DNA of 64,000 bases from Bacteroidia bacterium. GTDB taxonomy: Bacteria; Bacteroidota; Bacteroidia; UKL13-3. Shown piece by piece: positions 15,550 to 25,224 of this stretch. Position numbers and translations under genes: made by a program. The notes beneath the pieces were generated by a model, which searched no databases, was not told where the DNA came from, and saw nothing but the letters and a program-made list of their open reading frames with translations. The stretch spans positions 23,596 to 87,595 of the forward strand of contig JAKLJI010000016.1 in assembly GCA_023151275.1 (NCBI GenBank), read 5' to 3'. The first letter of the stretch is position 1. Every line of letters begins with the position of its first letter.

Positions 15550-17865
15550 ATGAAAAAAATCAAAACGCTACTCTTTATGATTCTAATCAGTTTGCCACCG
15601 GCAATATTGATGGCCCAACAGGTTAAGATTCGTGGAATTGTAATGGATGCGTTCAGCTTCAAGCGCTTAGCCAGAGTTTCTATTGATGCCGGCAAGTTGA
15701 AAAAGCTTCAAACCGACAGCTCGGGCTTGTTTGAATTGAATTTGAACTCAGCTGAAAAACTTACTCTCCGCTTTTCGAGGGTTGGCTTTAAAACGCAAGA
15801 ATACAAGTTAGAACCGGGCCAGGAAACGGAATTGCAGATTTTACTCGAACCTTTTTCAAACCAATTGGACCAAGTGGTTGTGGCAGCTTCCCGAAATCCA
15901 ACCCAAATTGCCCGGGAAGTAAATAGCTTAAACATCGTACAGCCTTACCTGATTAGCAATACCAATGCGGTGGATTTGTCGGATGTGCTGAACCGTGTTC
16001 CCGGTGTAACCGTTATTGATGGACAACCTGCCATACGCGGTGGAGTTGGGTATTCGTACAATACCGGAAATCGCGTTGCAGTTTTGTTGGATGATATGCC
16101 CATCATGGGCGCTGATATTGGCGATGTACGCTGGAATTTTTTACCCATTGAAACCGCAGAGCAAATTGAGGTTATCAAGGGCTCTTCTTCGGTTTTGTAC
16201 GGTTCTGCTGCCTTGAATGGAACCGTAAATGTGCAAACCGGCTGGCCAACAGATAAGCCACAAACCAAGATTACCCTTTATCAAGGTATTAACTCTAATC
16301 CACGTAGAAAGGAAACCATTTGGTGGGACGCCTTTTCAAGTCCTTTTACCACCGGTGGATTTTTTAGTCACAAGCAAAAATGGAATAAATTTGATTTGGT
16401 GGTAAGCGGTGCAACTTATGCCAACCGCAGCCATTTGATGGGTGCCGATAATTACCGCGCAAGAAGCTATGTAAAAACCAGGTATCGCTTAAGCAAGAAC
16501 TTAAGCTTTGGCTTGAATGGAAATATCTTGTTTGAGAAAGGCGGCCGTTATTTTTTGTGGAACAATGCCGATTCAGGCGCACTTAAGCCTTTTGGTAATT
16601 ATATTGTAGAAGATTTTTACCGCATTTTTTCCTTTGATCCGCATGTGGATTATACCCGTGGAAAACACAAGCATGCATTCAAGTCCAGAATGTACCAGAT
16701 TCATCGTTTTGTAGATGAACAGAAATTCCCGGGTGCCAATGATGCCATTGCCAACTTGTACGCCTTGGATTACAACTACAAAACTTACTTGCTTCCCGAT
16801 TTATTTTTCACCGCCGGAACCTACGCCACAACCCTTTGGGCCAAAGGAAATGTGTACCGGGGAACTTTCGCCGGATTTAGCGCAGCCGCCTATGCGCAGG
16901 CTGAGTATCGCTACAAAAGATGGACAGCACTTGCCGGCAGCAGGTACGAGCAAATGGGCCTTGAATCGCACAAAGAAACCACAGGATTATTAAAACGCTT
17001 TGGGTTGAATTTTGAAGCTGCCAAAAACACATTTCTGCGCATCAATTATTCTGAAGGCTATCGGTTTCCAACCATTGGCGAGAAGTATGTTGAAGACCGG
17101 GTTTCATCCATCAATATTTTCCCCAATCCCGGTTTGATTTCCGAGAGCGGATTTACTGCTGAAATTGGAGTGAAGCAAGGCATAAAAATTGGTAACTTTT
17201 CCTTGTTGGCCGATTTTGCCATTTTCAACCAGCAATTTGATAGCATGATTGAATTTCGCTTTGGCCAATGGATAAATCCCATCGAAAATCCCCAAATTGA
17301 TTTCTTCAGAACCATTGGTTTCAAGGCCTTCAATATTGGACAAACCCGCGCCGCCGGATACGAATTTTCTTTAAGTGGGGAAGGCCGAATCGGAGAAGTA
17401 TTGATTCGCACATTGGGCGGCTATACCTATTCCATGCCATTAAATTTAAGCACCCATCCTCAATACAAAAATTGGGCTGAATACAGCAAAGCATTCTTTA
17501 GCTCTATGGGCCAATTGGATTCGGCTAGTTACTATGCGCCAATTCTGCCCTACAGAAATAGAAAATTGGGCAAAATGGATATTGAGCTAAGCTACCGCAA
17601 ATGGATGCTGGGTTACAATTGGCAGTTTTATAGCGTATATGAAAAGGTTGATGAATACGTGAACCTACTTCCTGGTGTAACCGATTTTTTGAGGAGGGTA
17701 GGGGCAGGCGACCATGTACACAATATGCGCATTGCATTTACCGCCAATGAGAATGTGCGGATTGCTTTTCTGGTGAATAATATTACCAACCTGGAATATG
17801 CAACCCGACCAGCCAAAATGGATCCCCCCCGCTCGTTTAACGTTCAATTAAAAGTGAGTTTCTAA
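15550..17865 (+). CDS. TonB-dependent outer-membrane receptor
   Basis: 771 residues. A signal peptide ends at LMAQ. Residues 20-100 are a carboxypeptidase-regulatory-like beta-sandwich (IRGIVMDAFSFKRLARVSIDAG ... LRFSRVGFKTQEYKLEPGQ), usual in Bacteroidota receptors. The plug domain follows (DLSDVLNRVPGVTVIDGQPAIRGG, IEVIKGSSSVLYGSAALNGTVNVQT). The rest is the 22-strand barrel, ending with NITNLEYATRPAKMDPPRSFNVQLKVSF. It would import a ligand using TonB energy. The substrate is not evident; no SusD gene is adjacent, which argues against a polysaccharide locus. An MFS transporter starts one base after its stop and is probably co-transcribed, so the pair may move the same compound, for example a siderophore or other small metabolite. 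Confidence 0.93.
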   Translation: MKKIKTLLFMILISLPPAILMAQQVKIRGIVMDAFSFKRLARVSIDAGKLKKLQTDSSGLFELNLNSAEKLTLRFSRVGFKTQEYKLEPGQETELQILLEPFSNQLDQVVVAASRNPTQIAREVNSLNIVQPYLISNTNAVDLSDVLNRVPGVTVIDGQPAIRGGVGYSYNTGNRVAVLLDDMPIMGADIGDVRWNFLPIETAEQIEVIKGSSSVLYGSAALNGTVNVQTGWPTDKPQTKITLYQGINSNPRRKETIWWDAFSSPFTTGGFFSHKQKWNKFDLVVSGATYANRSHLMGADNYRARSYVKTRYRLSKNLSFGLNGNILFEKGGRYFLWNNADSGALKPFGNYIVEDFYRIFSFDPHVDYTRGKHKHAFKSRMYQIHRFVDEQKFPGANDAIANLYALDYNYKTYLLPDLFFTAGTYATTLWAKGNVYRGTFAGFSAAAYAQAEYRYKRWTALAGSRYEQMGLESHKETTGLLKRFGLNFEAAKNTFLRINYSEGYRFPTIGEKYVEDRVSSINIFPNPGLISESGFTAEIGVKQGIKIGNFSLLADFAIFNQQFDSMIEFRFGQWINPIENPQIDFFRTIGFKAFNIGQTRAAGYEFSLSGEGRIGEVLIRTLGGYTYSMPLNLSTHPQYKNWAEYSKAFFSSMGQLDSASYYAPILPYRNRKLGKMDIELSYRKWMLGYNWQFYSVYEKVDEYVNLLPGVTDFLRRVGAGDHVHNMRIAFTANENVRIAFLVNNITNLEYATRPAKMDPPRSFNVQLKVSF

Positions 17866-17866
17866 A

Positions 17867-19042
17867 ATGAGTAAGCAACTTGGTGTTCTGTTTTTAACCA
17901 TATTTATCGATTTATTGGGGTTTGGAATTATCATCCCTATTTTACCCATTATCTCAACTGAACTTCAGGCAACACCTCTTCAAATTGGGTTGATTGCCGG
18001 TATTTATTCCTTGATGAATTTTCTGTTTTCTCCATTTTGGGGAACCTTGAGTGACCGCATTGGAAGAAGGCCAGTTATGTTGATTAGCATAGCAATTACC
18101 ATGCTGGCAAGTTTCTTTTTTGCATTCACCACCAATTTGTTGTTTTTGGTTTTTGCACGCGTGTTTTCCGGTATTGGTTCTGCAAATATTGGGGCAGCAC
18201 AGGCTTATATTGCTGATGTGACTCCCATCGAGAAAAGAGCTGGTAGCATGGGATTGCTGGGTGCTGCTTTTGGCTTGGGATTTATTTTTGGTCCCCCTTT
18301 GGGTGGCTACCTAAAAGCACTAAGTGGCCCAGGAAGCGTTTGGTATGTGGGCGCAGTTTCTGCGGCATTGAGTTTCCTGAATCTCATTTTGGCTTGGTTC
18401 TTTTTGAAAGAATCCATTCAGCAAAAGCAAAACCACAAGGCTTTTCGGTTTGCTCCGGTGAATGACATTTTGAGGGAAATCAAAACGCCCGTAATTCGGG
18501 AGGTGATGTGGTTAAATTTTGTTTTCATCATGGCCTTTTCCATGATGCAGATAAGTTCAACCCTGTTTTGGAAAGATGTGTTTGGCTTGGATGAAAAGCA
18601 AATTGGATGGGTGTTTATGTACATTGGCGTGGTGGGCGCATTTATTCAAGGATTTTTAGTAGGGAAATTGAATCGAATGCTGAGTGGCAGACAATTGTTG
18701 GTGTACGGAGTTGTATTAATGGCGGCAGGCTTGTTCTTAATGACTGTTTATCCAAATGGCGTTTTTTGGCCTCAGCTCCTAGCTTTAACGGTTCTTTCGT
18801 TGGGTAATGGTTTTCTTTCTCCGGCAATTTCTTCAACCATTTCGCGCTATGCAGGGCCAAATAGACAGGGCCAGGTGCTGGGTAGCAATTTATCGTTCTC
18901 TTCCTTGGCGCGGGTTGCCGGTCCGGCGCTGGGCGGATGGCTTTACGGATTTGCAGCCTTTGTACCCTTTTTAACGGGTGGCTTGTTTATGCTAGTTAGC
19001 CTCGTATTGCTAAAGTCGATACCTGATGAAAAGTCTGCCTGA
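17867..19042 (+). CDS. MFS transporter (DHA1/TetA-like)
   Basis: 391 residues with 12 hydrophobic segments. The loop 2-3 signature of the major facilitator superfamily is present (FWGTLSDRIGRRPVML) and so is the start motif typical of the TetA-like drug:H+ antiporter group (IFIDLLGFGIIIPILPIIS). Motif C-like text is GAAFGLGFIFGPPLGGYL. It sits one base after the TonB receptor gene, so it is probably in the same transcript. It may export or import the receptor's ligand or act as a multidrug exporter. It ends 17 bases from the convergent EamA gene with no clear hairpin between them. Confidence 0.9.
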   Translation: MSKQLGVLFLTIFIDLLGFGIIIPILPIISTELQATPLQIGLIAGIYSLMNFLFSPFWGTLSDRIGRRPVMLISIAITMLASFFFAFTTNLLFLVFARVFSGIGSANIGAAQAYIADVTPIEKRAGSMGLLGAAFGLGFIFGPPLGGYLKALSGPGSVWYVGAVSAALSFLNLILAWFFLKESIQQKQNHKAFRFAPVNDILREIKTPVIREVMWLNFVFIMAFSMMQISSTLFWKDVFGLDEKQIGWVFMYIGVVGAFIQGFLVGKLNRMLSGRQLLVYGVVLMAAGLFLMTVYPNGVFWPQLLALTVLSLGNGFLSPAISSTISRYAGPNRQGQVLGSNLSFSSLARVAGPALGGWLYGFAAFVPFLTGGLFMLVSLVLLKSIPDEKSA

Positions 19043-19059
19043 ATAGCTGAATCAGAATC

Positions 19060-19950
19060 CTAATCGTTTTCCTTTTTGAATTTGCTTTTTAGCAAGGGAT
19101 AGGTGAAAACTGCAGTGAGTAAAATGGCAGCACCAATGTAAAAAGGTGCCGACATAATTTCGGTTTCCGGAAATAGCAAAACCGAAAATACCACTCCGTA
19201 AACCGGCTCCAAATTGTTGGTGATAATAACTGTGAGTGGGTCAATTTTTTTCAGAATTTCAACACTCATGCTAAAGGCAAGTGTGGTGCAGACAATGCTA
19301 AGAATCAGCAAATAAATAATATCACTCCAACCTGGAACAGCATAAGGCAATATTCCCCAGAATTGAGGTGTTTCTGCATACGAAAAAAAACTCATGGTGA
19401 TAAATGCACCTAGAAATTCGTATAAGGTGATTTGCATGGAGTCGTATCGGTTTATTAAACTTCCATTGTACACGCCAAACAAAGCGGCAAGCAAGGCCGC
19501 CAGAATGCCAAGCAAAATTCCATTCAGGTAAACACTTTCGGCAGCACTAACAATCCAAAGCCCCGTCATAATGATGAGCCCATAAATCAAATCACCCCAA
19601 AAAAACTTGCGTTTCAATAACAGTGGCTGTATAAAACTTGCGAAAACTGTTATTGAACTAAAGCCCATCATGGCAACAGAAACATTGGAAACCTTGATGG
19701 CATGGTAAAAAAAGAACCAGTGAAGTCCAACAACAGCGCCCCATGCCAAAAGGGGAAGCACTTTAGAAATGGGCAACTTCAAACCAACGCCTTTAAACCG
19801 AGCATAAGCATAAAGGCTTACTACAGAAAATAGCAATCGCCACCAAACCAATTCAAAGGCTTGCAGGCTGATGAGTTTGCCCAAAACAGGTGTAAATCCC
19901 CACAAGAGGATGATGAAATGTAAAGTGAAATAGTTCTTATCAACCCGCAC
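19060..19950 (-). CDS. EamA-family (DMT) transporter
   Basis: 296 residues with ten predicted membrane segments in two EamA halves (FTLHFIILLWGFTPVLGKLIS at the start; LGIFLAALLA-like GILLGILAALLAALFGVYNGS at the start of the second half; DPLTVIITNNLEPVYGVVFSVLLFPE near the end). It is a drug/metabolite-type permease with no readable substrate. The only plausible start is a GTG at 19950 that abuts the stop of the upstream permease gene, which implies co-translation with it. Confidence 0.9.
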   Translation of the reverse strand: MRVDKNYFTLHFIILLWGFTPVLGKLISLQAFELVWWRLLFSVVSLYAYARFKGVGLKLPISKVLPLLAWGAVVGLHWFFFYHAIKVSNVSVAMMGFSSITVFASFIQPLLLKRKFFWGDLIYGLIIMTGLWIVSAAESVYLNGILLGILAALLAALFGVYNGSLINRYDSMQITLYEFLGAFITMSFFSYAETPQFWGILPYAVPGWSDIIYLLILSIVCTTLAFSMSVEILKKIDPLTVIITNNLEPVYGVVFSVLLFPETEIMSAPFYIGAAILLTAVFTYPLLKSKFKKEND

Positions 19951-21045
19951 TTACTTGGGAGCTTTTTTTAACAAGACCAATGCAACACCAAAAAAGAAGA
20001 GGGTAGGAAACCAAACTGCCAGCCAAGGTGCCATAACACCAGTATTGCCCATGGTATTGAATACCTGCATAAACAGGAGGTAACTAAAGGTCATAAAAAT
20101 CCCGATACCTAAGTGAAAACCAGTTCCACCACGGCTTTTGCGGGATGACACTGCAACTGCCAATAGCGTGAGTACAAAGAAAGCTACCGGAACCATGGTG
20201 CGTTTGTAAAGCTCAACCTTGTATTTGCTCACCTTGGGGTTGCCTTTTTCAGTTTCTTTGCGGATGTATTCGTTCAATTCCGGATTGGTCATACTGCTTA
20301 CATAGTTTGTTCTGACCACAAATTCATCCGGCTTAATTTTTAATACCGTATCCATTTTAATGCCTCGCATAAGCTTGTCTCCTTCCTCGCTAAACAAGCG
20401 TCTGTAATAGCCGTCCAGGGTCCAGCAACCTTTTTCGCGATTCCACAACAGGCGGTTGGCAAATGTGCGTTCAACCAATTTCCCATCTCTAAATGCTTCA
20501 AGCGTAAAGTTAAACCCTACGCTGTCTTCATAATTAAATGACTCCATGTGGATGATGTTGTTTTCATCCAGCATGTTGTAAATATTATTGTTTTGGGTTT
20601 GTTTATGCTCGCGAATCCAGTCATCTTCAAACTTCAACCGGTACTTATCACAATAGGGCAATACATGCGAATTCAACAAAAGAAAGAGCGTACAAAGGAT
20701 GGCGGCTCCAATTAAATAGGGTTTGAGAAATCGCGGGTATTTAAGTCCGCTGTTTAAAATGGCAATAATTTCGGTATTCTGGGCAAGTTTTGAATTGAAG
20801 AATAATGTGCTCAGAAATACAAAAACCGAGCTAAATAGCCCCATGAAATAGGGGATGAAGAATATATAATATTCAAAAATCAGGACACTTAAGGGCGGTT
20901 TACGTTTGATGAAGTCGTCCATTTTTTCTGAGATATCGATAAAAATGGCAATCAAAGTAAAAAGCAATACAGAATAGAAGAAGGTTTGCATGTACTTCTT
21001 CAGGATGTATTTATCGAGAATTCCCAGACTAAAAATAGATTTCAT
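19951..21045 (-). CDS. LptF/LptG (YjgP/YjgQ) family permease
   Basis: 364 residues from the ATG at 21045 (the track counts a TTG one codon earlier). Start text ILDKYILKKYMQTFFYSVLLFTLIAIFIDISEKMDDFI is characteristic of LptF/LptG. Six membrane helices, three at each end, flank a periplasmic beta-jellyroll (VDSVGFNFTLEAFRDGKLV...). These permeases, with LptB ATPase, extract LPS from the inner membrane and pass it to LptC/LptA. Whether this is the LptF or LptG subunit is not decided from the sequence. The protein links functionally to lptE at 13.4 kb, but they are not in one operon. Confidence 0.92.
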   Translation of the reverse strand: MKSIFSLGILDKYILKKYMQTFFYSVLLFTLIAIFIDISEKMDDFIKRKPPLSVLIFEYYIFFIPYFMGLFSSVFVFLSTLFFNSKLAQNTEIIAILNSGLKYPRFLKPYLIGAAILCTLFLLLNSHVLPYCDKYRLKFEDDWIREHKQTQNNNIYNMLDENNIIHMESFNYEDSVGFNFTLEAFRDGKLVERTFANRLLWNREKGCWTLDGYYRRLFSEEGDKLMRGIKMDTVLKIKPDEFVVRTNYVSSMTNPELNEYIRKETEKGNPKVSKYKVELYKRTMVPVAFFVLTLLAVAVSSRKSRGGTGFHLGIGIFMTFSYLLFMQVFNTMGNTGVMAPWLAVWFPTLFFFGVALVLLKKAPK

Positions 21046-21101
21046 CAAAACGCTTGCAAGTATCAGCTAATTGGCTTGATTTATCAAATTCCCTGCCGAA
21101 A

Positions 21102-21653
21102 CTACTTGCCAAACCAAACTACTGCAAATTTTCCGCGAATGGCCAGACCAATATGTCGCCAATTTTCGCCCTTCCATTGGTTTTGCTCTGCAATTACGGC
21201 CAGGTGTTTTTTACTTTGCTTCCAACTGTTGAGAGCAATTTCGGCGTTAATTGAAGGTTCTGCATAGGCTGCAATTTCAAACCCAAGCAATTTTGAGCCT
21301 GAAATTTCTTCAGGTTTGCTCCACATGCATTCTGCCTTACTATGATCGTTGGTGTAGCAACATGAAATCCAATTGCCATAAGGTGACCAGCTGTGTAAGT
21401 TACAGGATTGATTGACGAGGGGATGTTCTGTTAAATCGTCAACATGGGCTTGGGCAACGCGAAGCAGTGCAGAATCTAAAGGGACAGGCCTAAGTTTTAA
21501 TGTAAGCCTGTAATCGTTAATCAGTTTGAGTAGTTTGATTTCATCCGGCTGCATGGGCCTGATTTTAATTCTGGGATTGATTGCGCCTAAGAAAAGGCTT
21601 CCCAGTAGGAAGAAAAGCAGTAGATGAAGAGGTGTTTTCTTTTTCATGGGCAT
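21102..21653 (-). CDS. Exported CAP-domain (SCP/PR1-like) protein
   Basis: About 183 residues from the ATG at 21653 (the track uses an upstream GTG). A lysine-rich start and hydrophobic helix (LHLLLFFLLGSLFLGAI) form a signal peptide. The mature part fits a CAP/SCP domain: LINDYRLTLKLRPVPLDSALLRVAQAHVDDL, then HSWSPYGNW, LGFEIAAYA, and HLAVIAEQNQWKGENWRHIGLAIRGKFAVVWFG. CAP proteins are secreted with varied roles. It is 56 bases upstream of the LptF/G-type permease and on the same strand, so it may be co-transcribed, but a functional link is not evident. Confidence 0.75.
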   Translation of the reverse strand: MPMKKKTPLHLLLFFLLGSLFLGAINPRIKIRPMQPDEIKLLKLINDYRLTLKLRPVPLDSALLRVAQAHVDDLTEHPLVNQSCNLHSWSPYGNWISCCYTNDHSKAECMWSKPEEISGSKLLGFEIAAYAEPSINAEIALNSWKQSKKHLAVIAEQNQWKGENWRHIGLAIRGKFAVVWFGK

Positions 21654-21680
21654 TCTAATCACCTCACTAAGATACTAACA

Positions 21681-21713
21681 AAAAAGCCGTTAGCATGCAG
21701 CTAACGGCTTTTT
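21681..21713 (-). terminator. Terminator of the T9SS protein gene
   Basis: A 14-bp perfect stem AAAAAGCCGTTAGC and GCTAACGGCTTTTT with a five-base loop, just downstream of the gene ending at 21736 on the minus strand. Confidence 0.92.
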
Positions 21714-21735
21714 ATTATTTGAATAGGAGTTAATC

Positions 21736-23112
21736 TTATTCAGTAACCATCAATTTTTCAGTTTGAACACTGTTTCCAGCTTTAACGCTTACAGTGTACA
21801 TGCCTGGCTTAAGGTTGCTCAGGTTCAAGCTGTAATCGTATTTACCAGAAGCAACTTTACCTAAGTTGTGGCTTTCTACTTCCTGACCAAGGATGTTGTG
21901 AACAGTTACTACTGCATCGCTGCTGTTTTTCAAAGTGAAGCGAACGTTGGTAGTGTTTCTTGCAGGGTTAGGGAACAAACCGCTCATTTCAACATTTTCT
22001 ACGTCTGAAACGCTAGCACCAATGTTGCCTATTACCGACAAGTGGAAATAAGTTTCAACGAAACGCTCGTTGTTGAAAGCTTGACCAGCAATGAAACCAT
22101 CCCATCCGTTAACTACTGCATAAGAAGAAGCTTTCAATGCCATGATAGCAGTGTTGTAAGATTTGGTATTTTCCCAACCTGTAGTTCCTTCGTTCAAGAA
22201 TAAACCATAACCGAAGTAGTTGTTACGACGAGTTCCGGCAGGTAAAGTAGAAGGATCTTGTTGGTAAACCATAACAGCAGTATCAGTTCCGATAACGGCT
22301 GGTACACCTGATTTGAAAGTCCAAGAGAAACCAGTTAACAAATCAGCAGTTGAACCATTTGGATTTGCATCAATTTGCATTCCGGCAGGAGCTGGGAATG
22401 AAGTGTATTTGCTAGTCCAAGCGTTTTCAAAACCACCGTTGTTGTTGTTGGCACGAGTTGTATCAAACACACCGTTTGCACCTGAGCTCAACAAGTATTT
22501 TTCTTCAGCAAAGAAGTTAGCAGGCATGCGACGGTTGCGGTTCCAACCATTTACAGGCATAGCATAACGAGTTCCATCTGTGAACTGTGACCGACGTAAT
22601 TGGTTACCTTTCCAGTAGTGGATATAAACGGTATCAACAACAGCTGCTTTTCCGCCCATTCCATCATCAATTGAATCAACGTTACGAACGTATAAGTAAC
22701 GGAAAAGGATAGAATCCACTTTGTAGCTTACAAAACGAGTCAATTTGTTTTGTGGTTTATCAGTCAATTCAATCAAATCATCAGCTGGGTCAAGGATTTG
22801 ACCTACTGATGTGGTTCCGCCATAACGGATTGTTCCATCATCTTCAACAAATTTGTTCAAAGAGTCATCGGTAAGAAAATCAACATAACCTTGCAGGTTT
22901 GCACCTACGTTACTTTTGCTGATGATGTCCATCACATCGTACCAATCAGAAACCATTTCGCCACCTTTACCTAGTGGTTTACGGTTGAATGGATTGGTTT
23001 TGTCTTTGATGGCGCGGTGACGAGCCTCTGAGCTGTTGTCGATTTTTTGCTGGGCCATTGCGCCTGATCCTAGGGCTACCAATGCCAAAGCGGAGAGTAA
23101 CAGTTTTCTCAT
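21736..23112 (-). CDS. T9SS type A sorting domain protein
   Basis: 458 residues. The signal peptide ends at AMAQ. The body contains a region with HYWKGNQLRRSQF, GYGLFLNEGTTGWENT and several Asn/Trp-rich segments; it is probably beta-rich but matches no family I know. The last 75 residues are a classic type A sorting domain (MSGLFPNPARNTTNVRFTLKNS ... GMYTVSVKAGNSVQTEKLMVTE), so it is exported by the type IX system. Its codon use looks biased toward common codons, which could mean high expression; I infer this only by eye. It is monocistronic, ended by a strong hairpin. Function unknown. Confidence 0.88.
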   Translation of the reverse strand: MRKLLLSALALVALGSGAMAQQKIDNSSEARHRAIKDKTNPFNRKPLGKGGEMVSDWYDVMDIISKSNVGANLQGYVDFLTDDSLNKFVEDDGTIRYGGTTSVGQILDPADDLIELTDKPQNKLTRFVSYKVDSILFRYLYVRNVDSIDDGMGGKAAVVDTVYIHYWKGNQLRRSQFTDGTRYAMPVNGWNRNRRMPANFFAEEKYLLSSGANGVFDTTRANNNNGGFENAWTSKYTSFPAPAGMQIDANPNGSTADLLTGFSWTFKSGVPAVIGTDTAVMVYQQDPSTLPAGTRRNNYFGYGLFLNEGTTGWENTKSYNTAIMALKASSYAVVNGWDGFIAGQAFNNERFVETYFHLSVIGNIGASVSDVENVEMSGLFPNPARNTTNVRFTLKNSSDAVVTVHNILGQEVESHNLGKVASGKYDYSLNLSNLKPGMYTVSVKAGNSVQTEKLMVTE

Positions 23113-23271
23113 TTTGTTTGGATATTTATTGTTCGATAATTAGTTCTATTAAATACAAGTTCATTTAACATCTCATTGAAAACCAGTACGGAAAAGTTTC
23201 TTTTCCAGTAAAAATTCTCTTTGAGGCGTCGAAAATAGGGATTTCCCCCAATATGACAAAGACAACTTCGT

Positions 23272-25224
23272 TCAATCTGTGGTTGCATGCACCTGCACAG
23301 GTTCTGTCCAATCGCCGTTATCTTTTATCAAATTTATCAATTCTTGAACGGCCAATTCGGTATTCACTCCTTTCTTTACTACTTCTTTACCTTTATACAG
23401 GGTAATTTTTCCAGGTCCTGAACCTACATAGCCGTAATCAGCATCAGCCATTTCTCCGGGTCCGTTTACGATACAACCCATAATTGCAATTTTCACTCCT
23501 TTCAAATGGTCAGTCACTTTCCGTATTCTAGCCGTGGTTTCTTGCAAATCAAAAAGTGTTCTTCCGCAACTTGGACAACTGATGTATTCTGTTTTGCTAA
23601 TTCGGGTTCTGGCAGCTTGCAAAATACCAAAGGAAATTTGGTTGATACGGGCATTCAAGTCCTGAGGACCATCAATCCAAATACCATCTCCAAATCCATC
23701 AATTAACAATGCCCCGGCATCTCTTGCACTTTCAAGCATCAGATTTTCAAGGTTTGATGTTGGTTTGAGATGAATAATAACCGGAACCTTTTGGTTTGAT
23801 TGCTGAAGTAGGAAAAACGCGTTTCTCAGCTCAGGCATGCAGGCCGGGTTTGAGGAATGAATCACCAAAATGGCATTGGGAACCTGTCCAATTCCTTCAA
23901 GTAATTCAGAACTTAGTTCATTGCAATTGAGCGAAATAAAATTTTGGGCTGATGAAAAGACACCTTTGCAATTTCCGAGTTCTGAAGCTGAAATGAGCGG
24001 AGAGCTATTTTGCTTATTTACCAGCTCTTTCCAAACTGAATAGGGATAAATGGCCTGTAAGCCAACAGGTAACATGAATGGAGCCGGATTTTTCAAAACA
24101 ACAAAATCAGCTCCGGTATCGCTCATGTTCCATTTGTCGTTCACTGGGTCATACGTGTAGCCAGCAGGTGCCAAATGATGCGGTACAAGATCATCGGTTT
24201 CGGTAAACGAGAGCAATACCCGCGGAACTTGGTTGCTACCAATAATTCCAACTAATTTAGTTTCTCTTTTTTTGTACGAATAAGGGTACCATTGCGTGGA
24301 TTCTGCAACACGAGGTTTTAATTCAGGATGCGAAATTCGTTCAGGAAGGCTGTATGATTTTACCAGATTTCTGGCTACAGGAACTTCAAATTCAGGGTCT
24401 TCAGTTAAGGAAACACGAACGGTATCGCCAATTCCATCTTCAAGCAAAGTGCCAATACCCAATGCCGATTTTATTCGCCCATCGTCCCCATCTCCGGCCT
24501 CTGTAACCCCCAAATGAAGGGGATAGTGCATGTTGTTAGCATCCATGGTTTGAACCAATAATCGATAGGCCTGAACCATTACTTGCGGATTGCTGGATTT
24601 CATGCTTAGCACAATCTGGTGGAAATTTTCTTCGCGTGCAATGCGCAAAAATTCCATAGCCGATTCAACCATCCCAAGCGGAGTATCACCGTAGCGGCTC
24701 ATGATACGATCGCTCAAACTACCATGGTTGGTTCCAATGCGCAAGGCAGTTCCATATTCTTTGCAGATTTTAATTAGGGGAACAAACTTTTCGCGAATGC
24801 GGTCAATTTCTTCCTGGTATTCAGCGTCTGTATATTCAAGGGTTTCAAACTTCTTTCTATCCGCGTAATTGCCCGGGTTGATTCGCACCTTTTCTACAAT
24901 CCTGGCTGCCATTTCAGCCGCGTTTGGAGTAAAATGAATATCGGCTACCAAGGGAACGCGAATGCCATCAGCCAATAAAGCCTTTTTGATGTTTTCCAGG
25001 TTTTTTGCCTCGTTAATGGATGGAGCTGTTAATCGAACCAACTCACAGCCTGCTTGCACCATTCGTTTGATTTGAGCCACAGAACCTGCAGTATCCATGG
25101 TGTCTGTGGTGGTCATGCTTTGAATGCGAATGGGGAATTCACTACCCATTGACAAGTCCCCGATGTTAACGGTTGTTGTTTTTCTTCGGCTGTAAACAGC
25201 GGGGTTGGCACAGTACATTTTCAT
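23272..25224 (-). CDS. ispG: IspG, (E)-4-hydroxy-3-methylbut-2-enyl-diphosphate synthase, large form
   Basis: 650 residues. IspG is the 4Fe-4S enzyme of the MEP pathway that converts methylerythritol cyclodiphosphate to HMBPP. The TIM-barrel part is at the N-terminus (IGDLSMGSEFPIRIQSMTTTDT, RLTAPSINEAKNLENI, VRINPGNYADRKKF). The iron-sulfur part is at the C-terminus (ISCPSCGRTLFDLQ, IMGCIVNGPGEMADADYGYVG). The three conserved cysteines are visible in CPSC and MGC. Between the two lies an extra domain of about 260 residues, found in Bacteroidota, Chlamydiae and plant plastids and absent from the 370-residue E. coli form. Its start overlaps the SDR stop by one base (TAATG), indicating coupling. 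Confidence 0.97.
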   Translation of the reverse strand: MKMYCANPAVYSRRKTTTVNIGDLSMGSEFPIRIQSMTTTDTMDTAGSVAQIKRMVQAGCELVRLTAPSINEAKNLENIKKALLADGIRVPLVADIHFTPNAAEMAARIVEKVRINPGNYADRKKFETLEYTDAEYQEEIDRIREKFVPLIKICKEYGTALRIGTNHGSLSDRIMSRYGDTPLGMVESAMEFLRIAREENFHQIVLSMKSSNPQVMVQAYRLLVQTMDANNMHYPLHLGVTEAGDGDDGRIKSALGIGTLLEDGIGDTVRVSLTEDPEFEVPVARNLVKSYSLPERISHPELKPRVAESTQWYPYSYKKRETKLVGIIGSNQVPRVLLSFTETDDLVPHHLAPAGYTYDPVNDKWNMSDTGADFVVLKNPAPFMLPVGLQAIYPYSVWKELVNKQNSSPLISASELGNCKGVFSSAQNFISLNCNELSSELLEGIGQVPNAILVIHSSNPACMPELRNAFFLLQQSNQKVPVIIHLKPTSNLENLMLESARDAGALLIDGFGDGIWIDGPQDLNARINQISFGILQAARTRISKTEYISCPSCGRTLFDLQETTARIRKVTDHLKGVKIAIMGCIVNGPGEMADADYGYVGSGPGKITLYKGKEVVKKGVNTELAVQELINLIKDNGDWTEPVQVHATTD